A stretch of DNA of 64,000 bases, from the NCBI GenBank assembly GCA_951217055.1, contig OX578284.1, positions 25,942,187 through 26,006,186 on the forward strand, read 5' to 3'. The DNA is from Gerris lacustris (taxonomy: Eukaryota > Arthropoda > Insecta > Hemiptera > Gerridae). The notes under the pieces were generated by a model. It worked only from the letters and a program-made list of their open reading frames with translations. It was not told where the DNA came from and ran no database searches. The position numbers were made by a program, and so were the translations under genes. Positions 25,615 through 37,058 of the stretch are shown here, in pieces. Every line of letters begins with the position of its first letter. Positions within the stretch are counted from its first letter, which is position 1.

Positions 25615-25776
25615 CTAAAGATACGTAAACTATCGATATAATTGAGAACAACTATCTTTATATTTGTGAACGAAAACTCCTTTAATTCCAATCGAAAAAC
25701 TAACTCAATACCAAAAACAACAACTGACTGACATAAATAAAAATAAATCAAAACATGACAACGAGCTGTCACTACA
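25615..25776 (-). repeat. 3' LTR of the CsRn1-like element
   Basis: It is 162 bp and identical base for base to 29581-29742. Read on the minus strand it begins TGTAGTGACAGC and ends ATCTTTAG, so it lacks the usual CA end. Pol terminates inside its first five bases. Confidence 0.95.
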
Positions 25777-28700
25777 GACTCCCCCTCCAGCGAAGCGGTC
25801 CAAGTTCATCGGCACACACCATGAAGGCTGGCTTCAATCTGTTCATGCTCACAGTAATTGTCTTTCCCTTTACTTCTATTCTGAAGTTGTGTTCTCCTCG
25901 GTCTATCACTTTATAAGGGCCATCGTAGGGGGCTTGTAACGGTGCACGGATAGAATCCCTTCTCACAAACACATGGCTGCATCTGTTAAGCTCCGGACTA
26001 ACAAAAACCTGTTGCTGGCCGTGTCTTGTAGCTTGAGGTGGTATAAGTCTTTTCATATCCCGCACGAGCTGGTTGGCATAGGTTGTTTGGTCTTCTCCTT
26101 TTGGAGCTGAGTAGAACCCTCCTGGGATGCGTAGCTCTGTACCATATGCCATTTCTGCTGAGGTGGCCTCAAAATCTTCATGTAGCGCCGTTCTAAGCCC
26201 AAGTAGGACTGTTGGTAGAACACCTGCCCAATCTTTAGAACTATGGCATTTTAAGGCTGTTTTAAGGCATCTGTGCCATCTCTCCACTAGTCCGTTTGCC
26301 TCAGGGTGGTAAGCTGTTGTTCGTGTTCTTTCAATTCCCATTTCTTTGGTAAGGGCTTGGAAGAGAGACGACTCAAATTGGCGTCCTTGATCGGTTGTAA
26401 TTTTCAAGGGTACACCGAAACGGGCTATCCAACACTCGTAAAAAGCTCTAGCCACAGTCTTTGCCTCGATGTTTTCTAAGGGTATGGCTTCTGGCCATCT
26501 AGTAAACCGATCTATACATGTTAATAGATAGCGATAGCCTCTGGATATCGGTAGAGGGCCAACAAGGTCGACATGTACATGGGCAAACCTCTCGTCTGGC
26601 TCTCGAAATGTACCAAGGTTTTTCTTTGTGTGTCGCTGGATTTTATTACGCTGGCAGCTTAGGCATTCACGGGCCCATTTGCTGACATCCTTTGATATGC
26701 CCTGCCACACATAATACCGCTTTACTAGTTTACCGCTAGCCCGTACACCCGGATGTGACATTCCATGTAAGTGGTCAAATACTGGTTTTCTAAATGAGGC
26801 TGTTAAATAAGGTCTGAATATACCAGTCGAGTTGTCACCATATAGATATACGTCTGTCTTATCCACCTTAATTAATGCTAGGTGTAACCCAGTTTTACCT
26901 GAAAGTAGGTTTTTCAGTTGGATGTCTGACTGCTGTTCTTGTGCTAGTTCGCGGAAGTTTATTGGATTGGGCAACCAGATCGCCTCTACTCTTGACAATG
27001 TGTCAGCCACAGTATTTTTAAAACCCGAAACGTGCCTAATGTCAGTAGTGAACTGGCCTATGTAATCTAGTTGACGCAGCTGCCTAGGAGAACACTTGTC
27101 GGATATTTTCTGCAAAGCATACACGAGTGGTTTGTGGTCTGTATATAGAGTAAAATTTTGCCCTTCGAGCAAATGTTTGAAATGACGGACTGTTTCATAA
27201 GCTGCCAATAACTCGCGGTCGTAGGCGCTGTAATTCTGCTGGCTGTTGTTTAACTTTGCTGAGAAAAACCCTAGGGGCTTCCATGTATCCTTTATGTACT
27301 GCTGAACAACACCTCCAATTGCTTTGTCCGAAGCATCTACAAGAACGGCAATTCGATTAGTTGTCGAGGTGTGCACAAGCAAGGTTCTTTCTGCAAGCTT
27401 GTTTTTTAACTTTTTAAACGCTTCTCTCGCTTCAGTGGTCAGTACAATTGACTGGTTGCTTTTCTTGCCTTTAAGGTACTCTAAAAGTGGGGTTTGAATT
27501 TCTGCGGCTGATCGAAGAAACCTCCTATAAAAATTAATCAGTCCCAGGAAACGGCGTAATTGCTTTGTGTTTTTAGGTTCTGGAAATTCTAAAATTGCAC
27601 TTACTCTACTGGCTGGCGCTTTTATACCTTCTTTTGATACTATGTGTCCTAGGAACTGAACTTCTTGTTGGCCAAACACACTCTTTGCAACATTTATAAC
27701 AACACCGTGCTCCTCAAAGCGTTTAAATAACTTTCTCAAATGCTCTTCGTGCTCTTTGACTGAGTGTGAGGCTACTAGAATGTCGTCCAAATAGGCAAAG
27801 ACAAAATCTAGACCTTGCGTTACACGGTGTATGAATCTTTGAAAGGTCTGAGCCGCGTTACGGAGACCGAATGCCATACGTGGGAATTCATACAATCCAA
27901 AGGGTGTTATAACCGCGGTTTTCATAATGTCGTTAGCTTCCATTGGGATCTGATAATAAGCTTTTACTAGATCAATAGTACTGAAAATTGTTTTACCCTC
28001 CAGATGTTGGGTAAAGTCCTGGATATGTGGGACAGGATAGCGGTCAGGGACTGTGACGGAATTTAGCCTTCTGTAGTCCCCACATGGCCTCCATTCTCCG
28101 TTTTTCTTTGGGACCATATGAAGCGGGCTGGCCCAGGGACTGTTTGAGGGACGGCAAATTCCCTGCTGCACCATGTACTGGAATTCCTCTTTGGCGATCT
28201 TGAGTTTTTCGGGAGTTAACCGACGAGCCTTCGCGAAAATCGGTGGTCCTTTAGTTAATATATGATGCGTTACATCGTGTTTGATTTCTGCCGAGACCGA
28301 AAGTGGTTGAGTAATATTTTTAAAATCTTTCAAAATGTGTGCGTATGGATTATTGTTTGACAGCACTGTTATTATTGGGTCCTCGGTGTAAGCTAGTGAA
28401 CCTATAGAGGTTTTAAGGCTTCTGCTGTCAATTAGACGGTTTCCTTTAATATCTACCAGTAAGTTGTAATGGTTTAATAAGTCTGCGCCTACGATTGGTT
28501 TGGAAACGTCTGCTATAATAAACTTCCATCTGAGGCTGCGTTGTAGCCCGAGGTCTAATATAATTGTTTTTGAGCCATAGGTTGGTATAACTGACCCATT
28601 TGCGGCATATAGAGAGAGCGAACAATCGTTTGTTTTTTGTGAACGTTCCTTTCTACTGGGCGGTATTACGGAGACATCTGCCCCTGTATCTATTAGGAAA

Positions 28701-28789
28701 CGACAACCTGACTTCCGGTCTTCTAAAAAAAGACGGCATGAAGTTGATGAGCCCACGCTGTGTGCTGACTTAGAGCGCAGGCATCCTAG
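25772..28789 (-). CDS. pol: Pol: aspartic protease, reverse transcriptase, RNase H, integrase
   Basis: This polyprotein copies and integrates the element. Numbered from a GTG codon at 28756 (994 aa), it carries a protease with active-site DTGA at D23 and a reverse transcriptase with YLDD at 322-325. RNase H follows with VLVDAS and LYTDHK. The integrase has an HHCC finger (HLHGMSH..C..C) and D730, D789, E825 in exact D,D(35)E spacing. It ends with a GPY/F module (YDGPYKVI). There is no in-frame ATG at the front. Pol is in the -1 frame relative to gag and is entered at codon CTA (28789) after slippage on TTTAAAC, adding 11 residues before the GTG. The TAG stop uses the first bases of the LTR. 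The polypurine tract GGAGGGGGA is itself coding. Length and domain order are complete for a Ty3/gypsy pol. Confidence 0.95.
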   Translation of the reverse strand, partial: LGCLRSKSAHSVGSSTSCRLFLEDRKSGCRFLIDTGADVSVIPPSRKERSQKTNDCSLSLYAANGSVIPTYGSKTIILDLGLQRSLRWKFIIADVSKPIVGADLLNHYNLLVDIKGNRLIDSRSLKTSIGSLAYTEDPIITVLSNNNPYAHILKDFKNITQPLSVSAEIKHDVTHHILTKGPPIFAKARRLTPEKLKIAKEEFQYMVQQGICRPSNSPWASPLHMVPKKNGEWRPCGDYRRLNSVTVPDRYPVPHIQDFTQHLEGKTIFSTIDLVKAYYQIPMEANDIMKTAVITPFGLYEFPRMAFGLRNAAQTFQRFIHRVTQGLDFVFAYLDDILVASHSVKEHEEHLRKLFKRFEEHGVVINVAKSVFGQQEVQFLGHIVSKEGIKAPASRVSAILEFPEPKNTKQLRRFLGLINFYRRFLRSAAEIQTPLLEYLKGKKSNQSIVLTTEAREAFKKLKNKLAERTLLVHTSTTNRIAVLVDASDKAIGGVVQQYIKDTWKPLGFFSAKLNNSQQNYSAYDRELLAAYETVRHFKHLLEGQNFTLYTDHKPLVYALQKISDKCSPRQLRQLDYIGQFTTDIRHVSGFKNTVADTLSRVEAIWLPNPINFRELAQEQQSDIQLKNLLSGKTGLHLALIKVDKTDVYLYGDNSTGIFRPYLTASFRKPVFDHLHGMSHPGVRASGKLVKRYYVWQGISKDVSKWARECLSCQRNKIQRHTKKNLGTFREPDERFAHVHVDLVGPLPISRGYRYLLTCIDRFTRWPEAIPLENIEAKTVARAFYECWIARFGVPLKITTDQGRQFESSLFQALTKEMGIERTRTTAYHPEANGLVERWHRCLKTALKCHSSKDWAGVLPTVLLGLRTALHEDFEATSAEMAYGTELRIPGGFYSAPKGEDQTTYANQLVRDMKRLIPPQATRHGQQQVFVSPELNRCSHVFVRRDSIRAPLQAPYDGPYKVIDRGEHNFRIEVKGKTITVSMNRLKPAFMVCADELGPLRWRGSL
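25777..25789 (-). promoter_or_regulatory. Polypurine tract
   Basis: On the minus strand, CTGGAGGGGGAGTC abuts the 3' LTR. It primes plus-strand DNA synthesis in this class of element. It overlaps the last codons of pol. Confidence 0.85.
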
Positions 28790-28795
28790 TTTAAA
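28751..28795 (-). promoter_or_regulatory. -1 programmed ribosomal frameshift signal
   Basis: On the minus strand the slippery heptamer TTTAAAC (28795-28789) is in the correct X XXY YYZ phase of gag (TTA AAC). The gag stop TAG follows at once. A 6-nt spacer TAGGAT leads to a 9-bp stem, GCCTGCGCT (28782-28774) with AGCGTGGGC (28759-28751), closed by a 14-nt loop with two G-U pairs. Heptamer, spacing and stem are all those of known -1 sites, and the shift enters the pol frame exactly. Confidence 0.9.
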
Positions 28796-29562
28796 GAATT
28801 AAATTTGCATGGTTGGTTACAGTTACGCGATAAGCGTCCGTATTTGCGGTGAAACCAACATATACCGTGTTGTGAAACGTCGTCTTTCTTATAAAATTTA
28901 TTATAGTTCCGCTTTGGTTTGTGCTCGGACGATTTATTAGAGAGTAATGTTTCTACTGCATGTGTTAATTTTTCTACCTGAATCTGAAGTGTCTCGATAC
29001 GATGTATAGAGGAACTCGGTCCGGGGAGTGCTTTAGTACTGGATAAATCGCTGACCTCCGGTTCTAGCGTGGTGTAAATTGTATCGGCTAGTGTGGCTAG
29101 ATTATCTAGGGGTTCCTTGCTTACTGCCAAGATGATCCGAATTCGCCGTGGTAGGGCTTCTAACCATAGTGCTTGCAATGTATCGGTATGCATATTTGTG
29201 CCACTAGATAAACTCTTCATTTCAGCTAACAATTCGGAGGGTTTTTTATCTCCTAATTCCGGGCCTTTTAGCAATTTCTTAAGCCGTTCGGAGGAAGGTA
29301 CTTCAAAACGTTTAATTAGCGCAGTTTTAATTGCGTTATACTTATCGCCGCTTGGTGGGGAATGAATTACATCTCTGATCTTCGTAAGGGTCGAGCAATC
29401 GATGGAACTTATGATGTAATTATACCTGGTTTCTTCTGATGTCACTCCCGCATTAACAAATTGTGCTTCGACTGTAGCAAACCACATTTCTGGATCTGTG
29501 AACCAGAATGGTGGTAGTTTGAGTGCAACTCTGTGTACTTGAGGATGTTCTTTTGAATCCAT
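28786..29562 (-). CDS. gag: Gag (capsid-nucleocapsid)
   Basis: This is a 258-aa structural protein that forms the cytoplasmic virus-like particle and packages element RNA. The ATG at 29562 lies 7 bases beyond the primer-binding site, so there is almost no leader. The N-terminal part ([18 protein letters not shown] then [18 protein letters not shown]) is the gag core typical of this clade in arthropods. The C-terminus holds a single knuckle C235-X2-H238-X9-C248-X3-C252, the unusual CHCC form known from CsRn1, in place of CCHC. It ends at TAG within the frameshift signal, followed by pol. No stop or frameshift damages it. Confidence 0.93.
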   Translation of the reverse strand: MDSKEHPQVHRVALKLPPFWFTDPEMWFATVEAQFVNAGVTSEETRYNYIISSIDCSTLTKIRDVIHSPPSGDKYNAIKTALIKRFEVPSSERLKKLLKGPELGDKKPSELLAEMKSLSSGTNMHTDTLQALWLEALPRRIRIILAVSKEPLDNLATLADTIYTTLEPEVSDLSSTKALPGPSSSIHRIETLQIQVEKLTHAVETLLSNKSSEHKPKRNYNKFYKKDDVSQHGICWFHRKYGRLSRNCNQPCKFNSLN

Positions 29563-29568
29563 TCTTGA

Positions 29569-29580
29569 TCGGGGTCACCA
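29569..29580 (-). promoter_or_regulatory. Primer-binding site for tRNA-Trp
   Basis: TGGTGACCCCGA directly follows the 5' LTR on the minus strand. It is the complement of the 3' end of animal tRNA-Trp (UCGGGGUCACCA), all 12 bases. tRNA-Trp priming is characteristic of CsRn1/Kabuki-type elements. Confidence 0.92.
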
Positions 29581-29742
29581 CTAAAGATACGTAAACTATC
29601 GATATAATTGAGAACAACTATCTTTATATTTGTGAACGAAAACTCCTTTAATTCCAATCGAAAAACTAACTCAATACCAAAAACAACAACTGACTGACAT
29701 AAATAAAAATAAATCAAAACATGACAACGAGCTGTCACTACA
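29581..29742 (-). repeat. 5' LTR of the CsRn1-like element
   Basis: It is 162 bp and identical to the 3' LTR. It is short for a gypsy LTR and would contain the element's promoter and polyadenylation site. No clear TATA box is seen. Confidence 0.95.
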
Positions 29743-32285
29743 ACTCCATTACAATACCGAGAGTAAAAGTATAAAATAAAGATCAACGAAACACGAGAAA
29801 AACGAGAAATCATGAAAACTACGTTATTTGCAAGTATCAAGAATATTATCAATTAGGCATTACTTATAGCAAAACAAACCTAACATAAAAAATAAATCGG
29901 ACTTTAATCAAGCTAGTAACCTAAACCTTAAACTATTTATAAATATTCACATTAGTTTAATTTTATTGAGAAAACAAATGTTTTGGATGGTCTTTAACAA
30001 ATGCTTATAGATACCAAAATATCGAATCATAATATTAAGTTATCAATTTTTTTATTCCTAGTATTACTTTAACTATAGGATTAATCATTTGGATCTTAGA
30101 TTTGTAATGTATTGTAGCTTTATTTGCCCTCTATAACTTAAACCTCACATTCTTCAACATAATTATCAATTAAAAACTATTGAAACAATATGGATTAGAT
30201 ATTATAATATCACTAAATCTTTAGCCGCGATAAACAAAATATGCGTTTTGGTGGATGTGGAAACTCTTCTACGAAATTCTTGATAATAGGGTCAATGCAA
30301 AGCAACAGACAAAAACATAATTCATATAAATCAAACCTGTGACCTGCTTTTCACTTAATGTGACCTAAATATGCGATTGAAGAGCCTAGTTGGGAATTTG
30401 TAGTCCACCAACAAAATTATACCTAATCTAGTGCTTTATGATTATCACTTTTTGGTCGATCTCCTGCTGGTAAAGCAGAATGACGGCTTGATGAATTCAT
30501 CAAATCAAACCTGATTATTACTCTGCACTAGCTAGTCCAACTTCTAATCAAATCATTGCTATAATTGAGGCATTTTAATGATGCAATAAGGCCAGTAAAC
30601 TAAATATTGACAAGCAATCCTGAATATTGAAGAAACAAAATGTTATTTTCTGATTTTTAAGTTTTATAAAAACAATTTTGTATATTTAAATATATATGAC
30701 ACTATCAACCAACCAATAAATATGTATATGTTTTTCACTTTAATTCATGCAATCAAATAAAAACAGGCATCCAGTTCTTCGACACCGGTATTTTATAAAA
30801 TATAAAAAAAGCTTTTGTTTGCAATCCTTATTGCATTTCAAAACTTTTTATATTTTACTAAGAAAGAAAAAGTTTCCAAATAATATTGTTTTTAATATAA
30901 AACAATCTTGCTTTTGTAAAAGTTTGAAATTGAAGGATCTTGAATAAAGAAATGTATTTTAGAAAAATGTATAAATCTAGCCATTCAAATACAGAAGCCG
31001 AGAAATTTGAACCTTATCAATTTTTATACAATAATAAGCTTGAATTCTTTAGATATCACATATTGGACAAGAACTATCCTTTTTCTACTAAAATAATATC
31101 TGTGACAGGTAGAAAAGTAAAAAAGAAACTGCTGGTCTATTCTTAGATATTCGTTTCGTACATCAGCCATGCATGGGAAAAGGTCCTATGTAAACTTTAT
31201 TTAGTTCTTTAGGGAAATCTTTGGAAAAAGAATTTATATCGGTCTGTGTGAGTGGGAGTATAGTTCAAGGACAAGACTTCAAGACCATAAAATTCCTAAT
31301 ATATGTAAACGGGATTTAATCTTGAATTGCAAAAATATTTTTTTATCATAAATAATATAATGACGCTAAAGATAATGCATTGAAAGTGAAAAAAAATAAG
31401 ACATGCAACCATAATAAAATAACAACCCACTTTTAGAATTCATGAATAATTGGGTGGATTTAAATTTGAAAAGAGCTTATTTTGGAAGTATACTGTATTT
31501 ATGGATAGTATGAGAAGCCAAGCGTGTGATTAGATAAGGAGATCTGGTTCACCTTTGGAATACCAATAAGCATGGATGTATGATTTATGAGTGAATCAAT
31601 CTAAAACATACAAAGTTTTAACCTTATTCCAAGATTAAATTACATGCTTTGAAAGTTTTCTTCTTCCCTTTGATCATGAAATTACAATTGGAAAACCAAA
31701 AATTCCAATTTCATTATTTTATTTTATTTTTTTTTAAATTAAAATGAAAATGTTTAAGAAATTAATACTAAGAAGAACCTTTTAAAAAAAATTGTTTCCT
31801 TTGCCACAAGAAGATCTAATTTCGTAATTTTTTTACTTAACCGTTTTAACAAATGTCTGCAGGCATTTTAGGGTACAAAGGCCGTCAGTCCTGTGTCTCT
31901 TATCGTGTTTGTTGTTAGATTATGTTATAGCTCCAGTTTTTAATTGTAATTTATTATGTTAACAACCTGTATTACAATGTTTGGATAAATGTAAATAAAC
32001 CTGGGTTTCTTTATGTTTTTATAGATAATTTCAAAATTATCAATTCTAAAGAGTTACTAAAGCAACGAAGTTATTTTATTCTATAATTTGAATTATAAAA
32101 CATTTTACTAATGTTATGATAAACATTTTCGTACAAACTGTAGGTATTTATGTAGGCTGTTTACGAAAGAAGGACAGGTCTTCAAATATAGCTCTGTTTA
32201 AACATAGCACACCAATCTCTGTACCAAAGAAGGAGATTCTAAAGTTTCTTTGAAACACCAATAAATCGCAACACTCCGTTATCAC

Positions 32286-32962
32286 TAGGCATCGCGTGGC
32301 TCTATCATTGAAGCGAGCGTATTGCAATAAAATACTGAATATTGAAATTTGTTAATCATGATGAATGTCATAGTTGAAGATAAGTGGAAGAGGGTAGTGT
32401 GGAGTAGAGTGGGGGCACTCGGTACAAAGCTTTACTTCCTAAACAAACCTACTACCCGCAATAGCTTTTAAACTATTATTATAAATGTATCACTTAATTA
32501 CTCAAATACTACTGCTTATATCAAGTTGAAATTTTACATACTTATGTCAATTGTACTTTAGACGATGTACATGAAGAATAATTAAAATCGTTACGTTAGA
32601 ACGTAAGATATCGGTAAAAAGGTTGTTTCTCTATTTTAAACGTTTAGGTCCGCTTTAATAGTTTTAGCGATCTTTATTAATTCATAGCAGTGTCGTTGTT
32701 GGTTTTACTAAAAAATGTTATTTGAAAAAAATGTTGATAGGTGATGATAGAATTTTTTCCCGTCCTGAAATTCTAATTTCAAATTTGAAGCTTACGATTA
32801 AGCGAGCATTGCGCGTGAACTCTTGGACTGATCACGCTGTCCAACGAACTTAGCCTGAGTTTTAGTAAAAGGAAGATGTATACCAAATTTCAACGAAATA
32901 AGTCAACTTTTACTCAAGTTATCGTCGGACACATTAACGTTACAGACAGACAGACAGACAAG
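32286..32962 (+). repeat. LINE-tail-like repeat family A, longest uninterrupted copy
   Basis: It starts CTAGGCATCGCGTGGCTC, carries AAATCGTTACGTTAGAACG in the middle, and ends TTTTACTCAAGTTATCG plus a short (CAGA)n at 32944-32960. It joins the parts that are separate in the copies at 11628 and 21600, so it best defines the family, about 680 bp. It is non-coding. Confidence 0.65.
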
Positions 32963-33840
32963 ATGCATATTTCGTTGAATGTAAGAAGCTCGCTTGCGCT
33001 CGCTTTAATTATTGATTTTATCAGTGAAAGTAAGCAAAATAAAGAAGCCTCCATAAAAAAGTATATGGTGTTATGTACTAAATCGGTTATTACAGATAAG
33101 CGTGAGTTTCGATTACATATGGTAGGTGCGATGAAGCATTTTTGTAATTCCTCACTGGCTCAGTTATGAATTACATGGACTTCTGGTAAAAGCGTTTTAG
33201 ATTCGTCGAATGTTTTCAATGGATTCTTTCCATATCGTTCTCGAAAACTCGCTCTTAACTGAGCGATGTCTAATTAAGACTTTGCCAACTCCTCATCGCA
33301 AGATGCTATTTGTTGAGGGATCGACGTTTTACTAACTTTTATATTATTGGTATTTGGAAATACCAATAGCGATAACGAAGTTAAACGTTTTGCGATATCT
33401 TAACAGTTAAAAGAAATTAAACCCTTTTTCGTTTGGTACTAAGATTGATGTGCTACTTTTTAATAGAGCAGAGCTATAGATGTTTGAAACCCGCAAATTC
33501 CTTTGTAGCTATTCTGTATGTCTTTAAAGACAAATAGAATTTTAACATTGGGAAGGGGGGGGGGAGGACTGGCGTCCGAGTTGTTAGCGTAATCGCAACT
33601 TGCCTGAAACCTAGTGCTAAATTCCAACATATCTGGTGTGTTCGAATTCCAGAAAAGTAATAAGATTTGTTTCGAACTAATGTGGTGGTAGATGTGTGGC
33701 CACACAATGAAGTCGATCTCTATCCTGTAATAATCTAATGATGTGTTGAATGGGACGCAAAAGAAACAAAAACTAACATAAATAGGAAAAATGAAAATTG
33801 TCTCTCCACGTTAATTAAACTTTTTACAAGCCAAAGCAGC

Positions 33841-33867
33841 TTTCAGCCTTCATAAGGCCATCATCAG
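33841..33867 (-). other. Hairpin module, hammerhead-like core
   Basis: As RNA on the minus strand it reads CUGAUGA, U, stem GGCCUU-AUG-AAGGCU, then GAAA. It has the same layout as eight other sites in the window. The partner arm at 34075 has an A-U pair where this one has G-U. Confidence 0.45.
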
Positions 33868-34074
33868 TGCTGAAATACAGAAGATAATAGAGTTACATCA
33901 TAACTGGAAATAAAAGAAAAGAAAGGTAAATCTACTTCATGTCAGTGATCGACAGAATACTCTGAGTCTTGTGTCCCTTTAAGTATTATACCGATCTCTG
34001 ACATGAAGTAGATTCACCTTTCTGTTCTTTTATTTCCTGTTATAATGTAACTCCATTTCTTCTGTATTTCGGCA

Positions 34075-34101
34075 CTGATGATAGCCTTATGAAGGCTGAA
34101 A
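34075..34101 (+). other. Hairpin module, hammerhead-like core
   Basis: It reads CUGAUGA, U, a perfect 6-bp stem AGCCUU-AUG-AAGGCU, then GAAA. An outer GCAC/GUGC pairing can enclose the internal loop. Confidence 0.45.
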
Positions 34102-34623
34102 GGTGCTTTGGCAAAAAACAGTTTAATTTACGTAGAGAGACAATTTTTATTTTTTCTTAAAACGACCTCCTTAGGCGCTTCCATATGTAACTAATATAAA
34201 TAGAGTAAAACAAGCATAAAACCAAACAATACTTTCACCATAAAAACCTGATTAATTATTATCTATTGAATTATAAGTGTTTAGACATAAGTTTGTCACT
34301 CCAAGTATAAATATATGCATGCTTTCTCACAAGATATATTATTCTTTCCCTATTGTTTTTAAAGTATTATCCACATAGAGTGTATACTTTCAATTGAAAA
34401 AAGACTATCTCCACTAGTACCTCATATTCTAGAGTATAGTATAAACTCAATTTACGTTGAGTTGTGGAACAAGGAATTGGACCACCTTAAGTCCACTTCC
34501 TAAAGTATTTTACAACATTGTATAATACCCAAGAGAATGTTCCCTTATCTCATGCCTCAAGTAAAACCTTTCTCTTATCTTATCTCTTTCCTCAAGTAAC
34601 AACTTTATTTACTGCTATTTCAG

Positions 34624-34786
34624 ATTCGGAGGTGGTTTCAGTTTTTCGGTTGTTTACGCAGCCTTGCTAACCAAGACTAACCGGATATACAGAATATTCA
34701 GGGCAGGTAAACGAACTGTCAAAAGGCCTACGTTTATCACTCCGAAGTCTCAAGTTATTATCTGCTCAACACTCCTTTTACCACAG
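34624..34786 (+). CDS. mGluR: Metabotropic glutamate receptor, exon: TM3, ICL2, start of TM4
   Basis: This exon encodes about 54 residues. It opens after CTATTTCAG with the last base of an arginine codon begun in the previous exon. Then come TM3 (FGGGFSFSVVYAALLTKTNR, YRIF), ICL2 (RAGKRTVKRPTFITPKS) and the first turn of TM4 (QVIICSTLLLPQ). It ends in phase 0 at CAG|GTAATT. The ALLTKTNRI motif at the base of TM3 and the basic, proline-containing ICL2 are diagnostic for mGluRs and lie on the G-protein-contacting face. There are no stops. The reading frame is fixed by the split codon. Confidence 0.95.
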
Positions 34787-35639
34787 GTAATTAATATCTT
34801 TATATATAATATATTTCGTAAGTTTTAGTGTGTTTAACCGTGCAAAAGTTTGAATTGGGGCTTAGTGTTACCAGTTTAAAACTAACCTACATTGTAATCG
34901 ATATATCTACCGTCTGCATACAGCTAACATCAGTTGCATGTCAAATAATGACTTGCTCTAAATGACAATCATTATCTTAATGTCAAAAAACACTTTACAA
35001 GTAACGATTGGCAATTATAAAATAAAATTACGTGATGGAAAAAATGTAATGTGGCGTTCCCATATTATATATAAAGCATTGTCTTTCTTTTTCAATTATT
35101 GATTACCTTAAATTGACTTTCATCGTCATTTTCGTTTTTTCAAGAAAAGTGTTTGCTTTTTCTGGGCGATAGAAACGTTAACTGGCAGTTAAATGTAGCG
35201 GCTTAATTGTGTTGCCTGAGAGAATCTCCTATCGTTGCCATCTATCAGAAAAGTTCATTAGTGTACTTACAGGAGACTTATAAAGGAGAAAAAGCTTCTT
35301 CTCTATTTGGATTTGTGGCCAAATACCTCAGCAGTTAAAACTTTTAATGCTTTCCAAGGAAATTTGTGACTTCTTCTTTCAATTTACCAATCCATTTTAT
35401 TGTTACATTGGAACCCTTTACTTTTACCTACTTTTAAGAGTATTATTATACTTCTATCTAAAGATATACTTTCTATTATTTGAGAATCAATAAATTGGTT
35501 TGATTTATTGATTAATCAAGAATCATTACAATTTAATAAATATATTTTATTCAGGTATAAATAGTAAAAAGAAAAACAGTTATTGCATTAGCACAACAAC
35601 TCTAAATTGGTTTATTTTGATGTTGTTAGATTTCTACTT

Positions 35640-36165
35640 TAGAGGACCTCAACTCTGAGTACAAAAAAGTTGTTTTCGAAAAGTCTGTCAGGCGTCTGTA
35701 CAGAGTCGAGTAGCCTAAACAACTGGGCCGATTTTTATGAAATGTTGCATAAATGTTCAGAAATATTATGCGCCGTGGTGAAATCGAGAAATAAATTTTA
35801 GCTCTAAATTTGGCGGTGCCAAATTTAGCCTCAAAAACTGTAACAATGTAAAAAAAACAAAAAAAAAACATCGAAAACGGTCTGATGATATAGATTAAAA
35901 ATTTAGAGCCAAATGTCATCAAAGGTAAGTAAACATTTTTAACTATACTCACCCTTAATTATTTCTAACATAACAGTACATTATAATATAAAAGGGACAA
36001 ATAAAAGAAACCACGTTAAAAATGTATGTGTAGCCCATTTAAATACGAATCTAACCTTATATGTCAGCATTTCGGGAAACCGAAATAAGTCTACTTTCGA
36101 GGTAATGATAGAAATAAATTTAATTGCAAAGGTTGAGGGGTTGTATTTGATTCCCTACCAGGGAA
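35640..36165 (+). repeat. Dispersed repeat family C, copy 2
   Basis: It matches the copy at 19955-20375 in order: an opening GGCGTCTGTAC..CTGGGCCGATTTTTATGAAAT block, then CCATTTAAATACGAATCTAA, then a TTTCGGGAAACC block. An ORF-like 108 codons on the reverse strand is low-complexity. It is non-coding. Confidence 0.5.
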
Positions 36166-36269
36166 AGTGGTTTAATTCGTTAAACTGTAGTGGTTTAATC
36201 GTTTAGTTCGTTAGTGGTTAAATAAAAATTTCGTTATAAAGAATGATCGTCAAGCTTGGAAGCAAATAT

Positions 36270-36880
36270 TCGTAGGTAGGCTGAAAAGTAATGCACACAT
36301 GCTTGTAGAACGCGAACGAAATGACCGTCAGAAGCGCACCAGACGGCCTTTGGAAGTGACACTCCCCCCCCCCTTCTACACGCATGCGATTTGAAGGCCT
36401 TGAGTTCATCCAGTGAATTTTGAGCAGCGCAAGTATGGAGACGTGTTATAGTGCTATGTAAACACGATGTTATCGAATTTTTAACTCCTGAAAAAGTGAC
36501 TCCTACTTAGATTTGTCGGCGTTTAAAGGTTTTTTTATGGTGACGATGCTATTGATAGGTCTTACTGTAAATAGATGAGTAGTTCTATTTCGTGCTTGCG
36601 AGCCTGAAAAAGCCATAATTGTTGGTGGACCACGCAGTGGACGTCCAATCATTGCAACAGACGATAAACCTCGTAAACTCGTCGACAATTTGATTCAAAA
36701 TGATTTGACAAAAAGAAGCCGACACGTTTTTTAGATATTCCAATATGGTTTGTGATATACTGTTGAGTGATTCACCTGTTATCAAATCTTTGAGTTTGCG
36801 ATGTTTATCGTCTGTTGCAGTGATTGGACGTTCGCTGCGTGGTTCATCAACAAGTATGGCTTTTCCAGGTCGCAAGCTTA
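36270..36880 (+). pseudogene. Decayed mariner with an inverted second transposase fragment
   Basis: 36274 opens with GGTAGGCTGAAAAGTAATGC, a mariner-type inverted-repeat end. On the + strand, 36450-36715 encodes the helix-turn-helix start of a mariner transposase. It is broken over three frames: VIEFLTPEKVTPT*ICRRLK, then FYGDDAIDRS, then PEKAIIVGGPRSGRPIIATD. In-frame stops and frameshifts are present. From about 36735 to 36878 the same coding block appears on the minus strand (KAILVDEPRSERPITATDDK onward). The two are inverted, diverged copies and both lack the DD(34)D catalytic domain. It cannot be functional. Confidence 0.75.
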
Positions 36881-37058
36881 ACGATAATTCTTTAGAACGA
36901 AATTTTTATTAAACCGCACTAACGAAATTTATGAAGTTTTGATATCTTCAAAGTAAAAATTTCCTCAACAGAAGTGCATTTAAAATGTCATGGGACATTT
37001 TTGGCCTCATGTCTCTGTCTGTCTGGCTGTAATAATTTTATAGAACGCCTATAGAGTA

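Larger units (their letters stand above)
25615..29742 (-). mobile_element. Complete Ty3/gypsy LTR retrotransposon, CsRn1-like
   Basis: This is a 4128-bp element on the minus strand. Two identical 162-bp LTRs flank gag and pol, both uninterrupted. The primer-binding site pairs with tRNA-Trp and the nucleocapsid knuckle is CX2HX9CX3C. Both are hallmarks of the CsRn1 clade. Gag-Pol expression uses a -1 frameshift signal. Flanks show only a short possible duplication, ACT at 25612-25614 and 29743-29745. Identical LTRs and open frames suggest a recent and possibly active copy. It is antisense to the host receptor gene, the orientation best tolerated in introns. There is no env-like ORF. Confidence 0.95.
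33791..34152. mobile_element. Fold-back element with 165-bp arms
   Basis: The two halves are reverse complements (AAAATTGTCTCTCCACG at 33793 versus its complement ending at about 34150), separated by a short centre. Each arm carries one copy of the YUGANRAU-stem-GAAA module (33841-33867 and 34075-34101). The two copies differ by one base that keeps the stem paired. It is non-coding. It lies 470 bp before the receptor exon. Confidence 0.78.
7279..34623 (+). other. mGluR intron, 27.3 kb
   Basis: The donor is GTAAAT and the acceptor is TGCTATTTCAG. The intron is filled with the mobile elements and repeats listed separately, including a complete LTR retrotransposon on the opposite strand. Stretches where I see only AT-rich unique-looking DNA are 7280-8460, 10100-10980, 12650-13700, 14000-17390, 18570-19950, 23500-24980, 29750-32280 and 34160-34620. 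A poly-A run lies at 8029-8049 and a C-free G run at 17569-17578. I found no receptor exon or other host exon inside. Confidence 0.8.

Noticed and set aside
25772..28756. GTG at 28756 as the true pol start
   Set aside because: The frame is open 11 codons further up to a perfectly phased TTTAAAC slip site with spacer and stem. Frameshift entry explains the lack of ATG.
26127..29365. Several + strand open frames within the LTR element
   Set aside because: Antisense shadows of gag and pol.
30747..31146. Two adjacent + frames of 66 and 68 codons
   Set aside because: Lysine/phenylalanine-rich translations typical of AT-rich intron. No domain or splice support.
33460..33707. Two overlapping frames of about 80 codons on -
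   Set aside because: They overlap each other in different frames across a G run. Neither looks like a protein.
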